NCBI GenBank assembly: GCA_905250075.1
Contig: CAJNOP010000009.1
Location: 1,081,915 to 1,145,914 of the forward strand
Length of the DNA stretch: 64,000 nucleotides
Direction of reading: 5' to 3'
DNA from: Rotaria sp. Silwood1
Taxonomy: Eukaryota > Rotifera > Eurotatoria > Philodinida > Philodinidae
Made by a program: the position numbers and the translations under genes. The notes under the pieces are model-generated. The model was not told the origin of the DNA, did not search any database, and saw only the letters and a program-made list of their open reading frames with translations. Within the stretch, counting starts at the first letter, position 1; every line of letters begins with the position of its first letter. This document shows positions 43,001-55,200 of this stretch, piece by piece.

Positions 43001-43256
43001 TATATTTTCTAGATAGTCTTGTTTTTGATAAATTACTAAGAAATTTACACTGAAATCATCAACGATAAACAATGATCTTCTTCTATTAAAAAATATATAT
43101 ATAATTTATTCTAATTATTCCTGTTGTTTATTTTGACACAACAACTTCAGTATATTTTAACTTCAGATCAATTAAAACAATCAATCAAATAAATTCGATT
43201 GTAAGTTATCATGCATTATAGTTGATTTTTAATATATTTGTTCTATTAAATTTTAG
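40076..43256. other. Divergent intergenic region, 3.2 kb
   Basis: Lies between the start of the BTB gene (minus) and the start of the myosin-XV-tail gene (plus), so it holds both promoters. There is a GGT/GTT-rich tract at about 40,097-40,130 just upstream of the BTB start. The open frame at 40,506-40,700 has no domain. Importantly, no myosin motor exons are seen here on the plus strand. Confidence 0.6.
43199..43256 (+). other. Probable 5'-UTR intron of the myosin XV-tail gene
   Basis: A donor-like GTAAGT follows TTCGATT and a T-rich acceptor ends TTTTAG at 43,256, 14 bp before the ATG. Joining the two sides leaves an in-frame TAA upstream, so translation should begin at 43,271. This argues against missing upstream coding exons that join at this point. 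Confidence 0.55.
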
Positions 43257-43270
43257 TTCAATCATTGAAT

Positions 43271-46200
43271 ATGATTTCACAATTTATTTCTAACAATTCA
43301 ATTATTCCATCAACAAATACACAAACACCAATAGAAGAAAATAACATAGAAGAGGAATCTATTCAACCATTATCTAAACCAAATAATTGTGTTGAAAGTC
43401 TTTCAATGCCATTGATTAATTTAATACCAACTAAAGATGATCAACATCAATCGAAACTATCTAAAAATAATCCAATTACAAATAATAAGTAAAAATAAAA
43501 TTAAAAGTTATAATTTATGAAAACCCTAACATCTAAACATTTTTCATTGAACATAAAATGTTTCTTGCTTGAAAATTAATTCTTCTCAAATCTATTTGTT
43601 TTAGAAAGCAACATTTTATATCACTGATTTGAGACATAATATTTTCCGTTAAAACAATGATCCAAGATTTTATTATAGAAAACTTTTATCGAAAGTTTTT
43701 CCATGAAAATATCGTTTAATTGCGCATTAACCATAGATCAGAAATTCTGAATATGATCTAATTTTAGTTTTTAATTTATAATTCTTGTTACTTATGTTTG
43801 AACAATAGAAAAAATGAAAACCATTCATGTCGAAACGAATCCAGTTGACACTTCAGGCATATTTCTATGAAATTGGTCATATAAATCCATTATAACAAAC
43901 ACTATATATATGCAATTAGCTATAGTTTTGGAGGTCTCTATATAGTTATCAATCATGTGATTCGTTCCATTTGATGATTCATTTTAGATCAACTTATGGA
44001 AGAAAAAGACTTGAATTACAAGGTTGAAACTTATTTTGCGTTCTTTTCGCCAATAGGTTTTTCATTTTGATGTTTGCCTGTATTTCAGATTTATCTGCAA
44101 TTTTAAACGATGGAAACCTAGGCTTAGTTTCAAAATGTAGGCAAAAACCACCGATACAATTTAACACAGTCGGATTTTTCAATTCTCCTTTTCACGTTTA
44201 CTATATAATTTCTCGTAGTTAATCAAAAGAGCTTTCGAGAAAAACAAAGTAGAAAAAAAACCAAGCTCGGTTGATTTGTTCTAGCATGCCTTTGTTACAT
44301 TTTAAAATTACCTCGAACTTCTTAACATTTGAAATAGCATAGACATTTAGCAGACAAGAACAACGATATTTTTACGCATAATCTTAAGCTAACTTTTCAT
44401 AGACTAATGTATCAAGCTAAAATTTTTACTGTTAGATGTCTAACTCGAGATACACCTCCTCTGACAATTTTATCAAGATTAAATGGTCGAAAAAGTTTTT
44501 TATAAGACCTGTTAAAGATATTCGGGACTATCATTCTATTGATAGCTATGATAATTCTTTATCCCTTTTCTACCTTTAGTGTCTTTAGAGTACAGAAAGT
44601 AAAAGAACTCAAAGATTAAAGATTGTTTATAGCCGTAATGGTAAAGTTAAACTAGGATAAACTTGATTTCTTGTGGTCCTCTCATTTCTTTCTAGATTAT
44701 GACAGACAATTATGTCTATGAAATAACTTTCAAACCATATAGTTTTGTTTGATTGTTTTTTCTAGCTGAAATAAGAAACATAATATTTAATACGATAGAA
44801 AAATTATCTTATTTTAATAGACAACAATATATTAAAGTTCCATCTCATGTTCTCACACGACGTTCACCTGAAGCTTACAAAAATTTACGAGCTAAAACGG
44901 TACGAATTGGTAAAGTTCGTTGGCCACCACCACTCAATTCAGATGAAATTGATCAGGCCAATCAACAAAGGTCTTCTTCTCTTCATACTTCTATTCATAT
45001 TAAACAAAAATGGTTCATTTTTTTCTACTTTTAAGACGATTGCTCATACACCGCCGTATTCAAGAAGAAATTCATGGTAATGCGACAATTAGAGAACAAT
45101 CATCAATCGTACACGATCATGTTCCTATTGAAAACAACAATCTATTTCCTCACAATAATCACGATTTGTCGACAAATGATATTATTGTTTGTAATCAAAA
45201 ACCATTAAAGTTAATGTTTGTATTGAAAACTAAAGTTGGTTCTTTTGTTTTTTAAACTAAATTAATTTTAGACTTGATAAAGAAAATTATCAACTTCGTA
45301 AAAATTTATTTGAACATGTCGACAAATCATCATTTTTAGGTATGAATATATCCTTTTCTATTTAGTCAGCGATTATCCCTTTATGTAAATAAGGATCATG
45401 ACTTTATAATGAGTCTATTAATTGTTTTCTTTTTCTCTTTTTTTTTCTCGTTCTTTCTCATCTCAATCGATAGAAAAAGAAAACGAGATGCGTACTGATT
45501 CTAATCATGAAGTTGGTAAATTAATAAATTATTTTGAAAATTTTATTAATGATTTAAATAAAGATTTAACACACAATTCAAAAAACAATCATCATCAACA
45601 ACAAATGCGTGCAATTAGTCAAAATACATCTGATTTATCAATATCATTTACTGATGTTTTTCAACCAATATCAACTATACTACCAACAATAATTGATGAA
45701 GAAAATATTCATCACACAAGACGTGATCGAACATTTTCAGAAGATATTTATGATCGTTTGACATATCAAACATTACTTAATACAAATTCATATTCAAGTC
45801 ATGAACAATTAACTCAATCATCAGTAAAAAGTACAAAACGACGACATCATTTTAATAATCCTACAAATAAAAAACGTTTATATCGTCGTCGACCACCAAG
45901 TTATATTAAAGAATTAAAAGCTTATTTAGCTCATCGAGAATCATCATTAAATGATATTGTTAAAATATCTGATGTTAAAAAATTTAGTAATGTTCTTGTT
46001 TGGTTATCAAATCAAACAACATCACCATCTTTAATTGAAACATCAACACCAATATCTTTAATAAAAACAGACAATACAGATAATAATAATAATAATAATA
46101 ATCATTTATCATCTATTACTACAGATTCTGTTATTGCTATTACACAAGATATTTCACAATCATATTCAGGCGTGATATTCTTAAACTATTTTTGTTTTTT

Positions 46201-49200
46201 TCTTACTTTAATAACACAAGTTTTATAAATGATTTTTTAAAATTTTCATTTATTTAGATCCTCTTGCAACATTTACTGATGAAACAAATACAAGTAAATT
46301 ATCAACAAGACAATCACTTACTTATTATACTTATAATAATATTCCATGGAAATTAAAAATTCGAAAAGAGGTAATCATTTAATATCAATTACCTAAATAG
46401 ACCTGATTTTCTTAGACTTAGCCTACACAATATTGAAAAATAGTATATATTAATCGAGAAAAGACTACTAGGAAACTAACATATTAGCATGGAGGCAATA
46501 CTTTCTTTTTGAGTAAGAATATTTTCAATGATTTTGATAAAGTCTTATAGCTCTTTTTTAAACTAATCGCTGAGAAATTTGGTATTACATGTAGCTGTGT
46601 CTAGTCGAAATAATGAAAAAAAAATCATTTTTTTATCTTGCAACGGCAAAAATACTTGTCTGTATAGTTTAATACATATATATTCTGCAGAAAAACTTCG
46701 ATTTTTTAATTGAAAATTTAAAGAAATATCACAGACAGACAGCTTACTCTACTTGTAATAAGTCCTCAAAATCATTGATTGTGTCTACATCAAGTAAGTA
46801 GGCGGTCAATCTTAATGGCTTGCTTGAATCATAGATAGTTACAGCAAAAGTATAAAATAGAAGTAAAAGATTATCGAAATTTCTACTACTTTGATTATCT
46901 GGTAACACATTACTCATATATATCAGTCCTGAACTCGTAGATGATAAAAAAATTTCATAAAATGTTAAACCATTCCTAGAACATGACATTCCTTATCTTT
47001 TAACACTCATTAACTAATAAAAATGTATCTAATTATTTGCTTCCATAAGCTTCTTCTGTTATTGGAGAATATAAATTTGTGACATTCAGCTAATTGCATT
47101 TATTTTGTATGAATAATAATTATAACTCATTCTATGATAAATAGGTATTTTCACCTGCTGAAACATTTGAACAACCATTTCTAATTGAATTACTTTATTT
47201 ACAAATTGTACATGATATATTTTCATCAGTATGTGTTCGTATAAGCGAAGCAGAACGAACAAATATGAAGACATTTCTATGTAAGTGAAAATAATTTGAA
47301 CGAAATCAAAAGATTAAATAAAATAAAATCCTTTTTATTTAGCTTCTCACGGTGTTGCAACTATTGGTGATATTAATTTAATAAAAACATCATCAGCAAA
47401 GAAAGATATCATTGAACAAGCACGTCAATGGCCAATATATTTTTGTCGACTTTTTCCGATTACTGTACGCATATTCAATGATAGCATAAATCTATGTGAT
47501 TGTTGCTCTTTATTTTAGACTATAAAATCTCATTTAAATGAAGAACAATTGCTAGGTATATCACATTCTGGTATTCGATTAATTAAACGAAGTCAAACAA
47601 CAACTAACCGAGACACATTACAAGTACTTGAAACATTTCCGTTTGAAACAATCCAATATGTTTCGGCAATTCGAAATGGTTCATCTATTGATTTAAGTTT
47701 AGTGAAAAAACGTATTACTATTTGTTCACAACGGGTAAGCTGTCTTTTCGATAATAGAAAAAGAAAATGATTTTTTCTTGAAAGTCAAACTTGTACGAAA
47801 AATATTTCTCAATAGAACAACAAATATCATAAAGATTATATTTTAATTTTTCTTTTGATAATTTCTGAGCCTATTTTTGTGATAAATAGATCCAACGAGT
47901 CAAACAAATGATTGAAAATTTTTTGCAAGAATCTCGAACTGATGGAAAAAAACAGTCTCACGCATGTAATCAAGTAAGTTGAAAGCATTGAAAAACAAAC
48001 TAAAATTGTTACTTGAACTTCCAATAAACAGCCGCTGAACGAGACACCCAACACGAGTTGTAAAGATCCGATAGGGTAGTTTGAGAATTGTTGATTATTA
48101 GATAGTAAAGATATTCAATTCATTCATTCTGCTTATGCCAACAATATGCATATGAGTATAAACAAAAGATCGATGATATTTTTCAACAATTATAACAAGT
48201 CCAGAAAGATCAATCTCATTATCGGAAACGACGAAATACTACCTTAGATTCCATGCTATAGTTACTGTAATTCTTTACCTCGTTTTACAAGACGTTTTCA
48301 CAGCCAACAAATTATGGCGACGTAATGTTATTGTTTTTTACTGTTTTACATCGTCTATGGCGCCGTTGTCTTGAACTACAGTATGAGTAAAATGCCATAA
48401 GAAACGTGATTTCCAGTATCTGTATCATTTTGTTTGAAAACTATTTGTTCAATATATAGCTTGATTATTGATTTACGAAACGTTGAAGACGATTCAACAC
48501 TTTTGTTATACACTATAATTAAAAGATTCTAGTCAACTCGTCTTAAAAAAATCTCTACGGAAATTTTTTGAAAAATTGAGAATTTGCGAAGAACTCTATA
48601 GCAACTCACTATGGATTTGATAGTTAATTCTCGAATTTCTACGATGAGCATCACGATTATTGCAAACATGTGTAGACGATGATATTTCTCATCATATTCA
48701 AATGTGACTCTTGTCAGTGAGGATATGGGTGAATTTTCCCTTTTTCGACAGTGAAAAAATGTATATCATTTGTTTTTCAAACTGATACTTATTTGAATTA
48801 GCTGCGAAATTCGCCGCATACAAGTTATGCCCATTTTCTAATAAACTCCTCAGGAAACGCAGCGAAGAACGACTCGGGCTCGATGAAAAGTTTAAATATT
48901 GGAATGAATACATCTATAGTTAGTTTATCATACTCGAGCATAAAAAAAGGACTTTTGGAAATCAAGTCGAACTTTGTAAAATATTTCGATTAAAAAACTA
49001 ACTCATCAATTGGTAATTGTTGAGAAATCATTTCTATTCTATCGAATACAAATTATTGATCCTTAAATTTTTATATATGAAAAAAATGATTTCAATCCAA
49101 CCAAAAATAGAGTTGAAAATAACTGATTATTTCGGCCGAAAACCTATTAAACTAGAGGGTTCTAATCCACTTGAGCTCAGAGTTTCAGAAAGTTTTCTTT

Positions 49201-52200
49201 TGAACAGCAATATCCAGCGTGAAGTGAGTTAAGAGCTTCTCAAATCAACGTATTTTTCTGTTCTGAATGTCTGTTTCTTTTGCTCTTAAAATTACATTTT
49301 AGCACAAAACGAAGACGATAGTTGTAATCTGCGCGCAAAACTCCATTGAATAATGTGCTCAATAATACATAGTGTCACGAATGTAGTTCGTAGCAATTTT
49401 TTTTACAACATAGTTTGTTTTCTCTGTGAAATTTCTCAGTAACTTGCAAGAAGTTTACTTTTTATTCTTAGTCTCTGGAAATCGGAGACTCATGAGATAT
49501 ATCATAGAGTTTTATTTGGTCTTTATTCGAGATTAAATCAGTTTTAATACTTATGAAACATTTCAAATATATTTCTTTTATCTATCCGTTTCTTTCTCTA
49601 AAAGAAATTAACTCTACCTCCATTATCCAATACAAGTGATTTATTTAAATCATCAAGTCAAACTAGTTTAATGAGTTATAGTCAAACATTCAGTGAATTA
49701 ATTCCATCAACATCATTAGAAATTCATACACCAAAACCGACTAAAAATGATATTATACTTCCAACTTTATCTGTATTACCAACAGGACATTCAATGATGG
49801 AATTTGCTCTACAAAATTTTAAAGTTCCAAATAGACGGTAAAATATTAAAAATCTTTAGTGAAACATTGTTTAAGTTATTTTTTCATATAAAAGACGATC
49901 GAAAAAAGGTTGGAAAACATCAGGTAATGTTAAATTTCTTTTGTAACTGAAATAAATCTATTTATTTTTATCAGAATGGACATGGCAAGATTATGCTGAA
50001 CTTATTAAATGGTCTAAAGTAAGTTTATTATACTAAGTAGAGGATGTCTCAGAAATCCATACGGAAAGTTTGCGTAAAAAAGACTTGTTAACACAGCCCT
50101 TTTGGAGCTAAAATGTAGAACCCAAACGTTTTCTTTAGCATCATTATACTAATAAAAATACGAAAAGTGAAAACTCTCTCGAAGACAATAGTTGCTTTTC
50201 AAGAATAATCCTGTTGTACCAGTGTTTTATCCAGTGGGGGAGGGGGGATGGGCATGGGACATTTCCCCCCCCCCGGAGACCGCGTTTGCCCCCTCGAGAA
50301 AAATGAAATAAGTTTTGAAAAGATCAATATAACTGTTCTAAAACTATTTTTTACGGCAGATTTTGAGAATTGTTAATAAATCTAATGTTGTTAAAATAGA
50401 ATCAGTATTTTATCTAGCGTGGTGACAGGATGGACCACATTCTCCCGGAGATTGTGTTGGCTCCCTTCGGAATAATTTGAAATATCTTTCAGAAAGAAAA
50501 AAGATCAGTACAGCTTTTCTACAACTTTTCGTTCGATGAAAATTTGCACGAAATGTTATGTGACCAAAAATGAACAAAATCATTTACTGTAGTAGAAAAA
50601 TAACACATACAATATTGCAATGAAAAACAAATACCGAAAAAAGTAGTATTCTTCATAAATGATGACTCTCAATAATTATAGTTCGTTGTTCTTGGTATAT
50701 CTCTACTAGTCTAGAGTTTTAACCAGTTGTAATGGTGGCGAGCAGTACCTATTATCGATTAATTAAAAGGGCTCTATAAAGGACTGTTATGTGACTAAAA
50801 ACCTATTGTCATAGCTGCAATTGCTGTAGTTTCAATAGGCTTGAGTCACTTATAATTCGCCATATGCGTGTTTTATTTAACACCGATTTAGGAGGAAGAC
50901 CGACATGCCATAACAATTACGATTCAACTCATATCGTAGGAAACGATCGAAAATCGTCGGTTAATTCTGATTACTTTTGTGATCGACAGTTAACCGTGAT
51001 TATTTCCTTTGCTCTCAATGTTTCACAGCGTAAAAAATGACGATTGACCACGGTCAACCAGGAGGTCCGCCGTGGTTAACCGTCGGTTTTTACGCCGTGA
51101 AACTTTCAGAACAAAGGAAATAACCGCGGTTAACCGTGGGTCACAATAATAACCAGAATTTTAACGGATGATTTTCGATCGGTTCGTATGACACAGGAAC
51201 CTCGTGTACACTATTATTGTGTCATTAGAGATCCTAAGAAATACGTACATGATTTATTATTTACAGTTGCTGAGCGAAAAGAATGAAGCTAGTATTTTTC
51301 TTGTCTATTCTTTGATTTATGTTTGATCTCCATTAGAAAATCAGTGTCATTCTATACTATAATGTATTTCTATTTCTGGGCAGAATTTTTCAAAAAAAAA
51401 GTTCTGGACTACTGTTCACATCCATATTTTTTTCAACATTTTTTCGTTGAATTTTTTCCGGTCAAACACGTGTTTTGCTGAATATAATTCAATGATAATG
51501 CTTTAATAATTTAAATCAGCGTCGAACTTTCTTGTTGTACATCACTATTTCGAAATTTTTCAACGGTGCAGGAATTTTCTGTTTAAAAGTTGAGAAGAGG
51601 AGTATTTTCATTGCTACTGCCTATTTTATCTTTCGGAAAATATCAAGATAAGAAAATTGCCTTAAAAACCTTTCAACTGCGAAAACTTTCGCTTGCCTCT
51701 CCGAGAACTAAATTCGCCCTCCCGGAGCAAAGAACCTGGATAAAACACTGTGTTGTACATATCCATTATATCTATACTAGGCCTCAACGTACTATTATAT
51801 ATCTCCATAAGCTCAAAAACACTTATTAATGCACTACTATCTACCATCTTTGTCATCTTGAGTATAAATGTTTATTCGTACCAAAATCAAAAACTTCACT
51901 ATTTGGAACATTCACAAACATGTTCCAGCTATTCGAATTTCAAGAAAGGCTTTGGAATATTCTACAGTAGACTAAGTATTGTTGTTAATGTCATTTGGAA
52001 CATTTTTTCAATGCTATGGAATCGTACTGAATGAACGTCGTCTTTATTCCCCTCTCAAAACCTCGATTTAAAAGTTAAACTCACTATATTTTGATTCAAA
52101 ACACATAAATCATACACATAGGTTATCATTTAAAATTCAATAATATATCATTTAAATAAAAAGAGAATTCGTTCGAAAAAAAACAAATTCTCTTGGTTGT

Positions 52201-55200
52201 TGCCATTTGATGAAATGAAACAGATTGTTACAACAACTCGACCAGTTAACCCTTAAGAGCAGAATGTCCCTTCCAAGGAACATTGCGAAAATTTCAATAA
52301 AACATGCAGTAATACTCTGTATACAATATTATTTTTTTTCTTCGACTTAAATGATCTTGTGGCTCATAAAAAAAGAGAAAAAGAAACTCTGAGTAACTGT
52401 CAGAGGAAACAATATGTTTTTTTAGGCTTGTGATTTTTTAAGTGTCAAATTTTCATTTTGAAACATCTTTTTATTGCTGAAAACGAGAAGAAAGTCTGTT
52501 GTTTTAAGCGGCATCGCGAGGTACATCGTTAGACTATCGTAGAATACCATCCCATAATGTTTTCATTGATCAATTGATGCATTGTGACCTCTTAAAGGAA
52601 ATGTTCCTTGGAAGGGACATTGAGTCATAACGGACCAAAATATCCGAACAGTCTAAGAATTGTTAAAGTAATATTCGAGCGATTTTTTGGTTATTTTTGA
52701 TCTTAATAAGGCCTACTGTGAGCGGAGAACCACGGGAGAGGACACCTACTCCCTCCAATTGTCGGAAATTTTCGATGATCCTTAAATTTTCTTCACTTGT
52801 GGTGGAGATACTAGCCTGGCTTTAATTCTGAATCCGTCACGGTAGTCCTGGTTCTACTCTTGTAGAGCATTTAATAACCACTTCGACGGTGAAGTAAAAC
52901 CACTAGCACAAGTATAAGATGATCGTTTTCTCATAGCTAATATTGACTCGCCGATACTTGGATGACCCCATGAGCAAGCATAATAATGAAACAGAAAGTG
53001 CGTAAATGTTGAAAAACTGCGAAATATTGCTTCAATTGATCCTTCGTGTGTCAAAAAATACATAAAGAAAAGTATTCGGTGAAAAAAACTCTTTTCACAT
53101 AAACTAAGAACAGTGAAAAATTTGGACCGTTAAGACCCAATATCCCTTGGAAAGGACATTTTATATCTCCGTAAGAAAAAAAAATTTTTCTTTTTTACTA
53201 TAAATAATTCTTATTGAGGTCTTAGAACTTCTAGTTCAGTGGTTAGTTTTTTCAATTTGTGGTGATACGACCTTTCGGCTCTTAAGGGTTAATATTAGTC
53301 CATTTCCCTAAGTATCATGAGCTTTGTTGATTTTTTCTTCTGTAATTGTTTATAGTCTTTTCGATTATTGTTCATTCACTATCATACTAATTCTACAAGC
53401 AAAAGCATTGAAAACCATTTTTAGTACAGCCTATTTCAGACCTTTGTATATCAAATTCCTTTTGTATTTTTCCTTGCACAATAATAACTGTTCATAAGTT
53501 ATTGATGTAGACTTTTCGTACGGACTGTTGAGATATTCTGAAAGAAATGATTTATATGAATTTTCAGAGTCCAATTCAAACACCACTTCTTCGACGATCA
53601 TCAAACGATCCCACTCGTATTGTACGACAATGTTTTCTTTGTAAATTTTTATTTTTCTTTAAAATTGTAATTTAAAAAATTTTTTACATTTAGCTATTAT
53701 GCGTTATATGGGTGATTATACTATGACACGAGGTCAAACTGATATTGATTGTCTTATCTATCTTCTTAAAGTATTAATTATATTATTCATTTTTAATTAA
53801 TAAAAATTCGTTTCTTTTTAATAAATAGAATATGCATAAACATCGAACGTTAATTGATGAAATTTTATGTCAAATTATAAAACAATTAACAGATAATAAA
53901 AGTATAAAAATTGATAGTGTACAACGTGGTTGGAAATTACTTGCAATTGTACTAAATTATTTTATCCCAAGTGAACATTTACAACCATATTTTATAAAAT
54001 ATCTTCATGATAATCGAAGTAAAAATGAAAAATTAGGTAAAAATTTTTTAGTTTATTTATTTATCTATTTATTTTTCTTCGTAGTACAATTATGTTTAAA
54101 TCATTATGAGCAAACATTAAAATATGGTGGACGAAAAAATACACCAAGTAAAGCAGAAATCGGTCTTTTAGCAGCTGTAGGAAACATTGCTTGCTTTGTA
54201 GGAATTTTTTTTCTTTTGAATTTCTTTTTAGAATGGCCAAAATGGAGGAAAAAATCAGACATTTTTATTACCAGGTGGATTTTCACTGACTCTATTGGCA
54301 ACACCATCGATGGTAAAGAGAAAAGATAGACTATTTATCCGAAACTAGCATCATATCAGTTTCGTAATATAAGTCAGTTAATACTGAGTTTCCCTAAAGT
54401 CAAATGAATAGAATATAAAACATAAATAGATTATGTTCATCTTATAATGTATGCATCGAAAAGTTTTCGACAAAATGTTTCTTCATTTTTCAACTGATTA
54501 AGATAGTCAATAGAAAGTATGAAACATTTGCTGAGAATTAGAATTTTGTGCTCTTACTGGAATCTACATTTAGAATTTTTCTGAGATTCATAAGTCACAA
54601 GTAAAAATGTATGAGAACACTAGAAAAGAATTTTCCTAGATCGAAACTAGGATCAGAGTATTTGGTTCCTCACACATCTCCAGTGACAAATAATGAGCAA
54701 ATCTTTGACAGACTTGAAAATCAAATTTGGACGATTTTCGATCTTTAATAAGACATCCAGGATAGATGGAATAGTGACTCTAAATACGCTAATAGAAAGA
54801 GCAAACATTTCGCTACATAAGAAAAATCCTAATCATCAGTTAAACTCTCAGTTCTTAGCTAACTGTAAAGAATCTCGATCTTTATTTCTGCAAAACATCG
54901 CTAATACAATGTATGCAATAAGGGATATCATTATTGAGAAGGAAGTCTATTATCCAGATAATGGTCCAAAAGACTTCAAAACGTGATGTAGTCAAGGTAA
55001 AAGAAAAAGTGAAATTAAACGAAATATGCGTTTTTACAAAAGAAACGGTAAAAGTCATTGAACAACACCATGAAACCAATTTCTAAGAGGATACGATCGT
55101 ATTCTCCGTCTCAGTTCAAACTTTATCTTCAATTCTTTCAAAGATGTGCTTAGAAGTCATCACCCATGAGTCTCATAAAAATTCTGAATATAGATTTGGA

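Noticed and set aside
44753-45255. Separate small genes at 44,753-45,034 and 45,010-45,255
   Set aside because: Both are parts of consecutive exons of the myosin XV-tail gene, joined through a 65-bp intron (44,971-45,035) in matching phase.
47974-49604. Possible SH3 exons of myosin XV in this intron
   Set aside because: No frame shows an ALYDY- or WxxG-type SH3 pattern, and the flanking exons already join in phase.
52854-53063. 69-codon frame in the piggyBac-like element as a transposase
   Set aside because: Too short, and no catalytic Asp pattern or recognisable piggyBac motif is visible.
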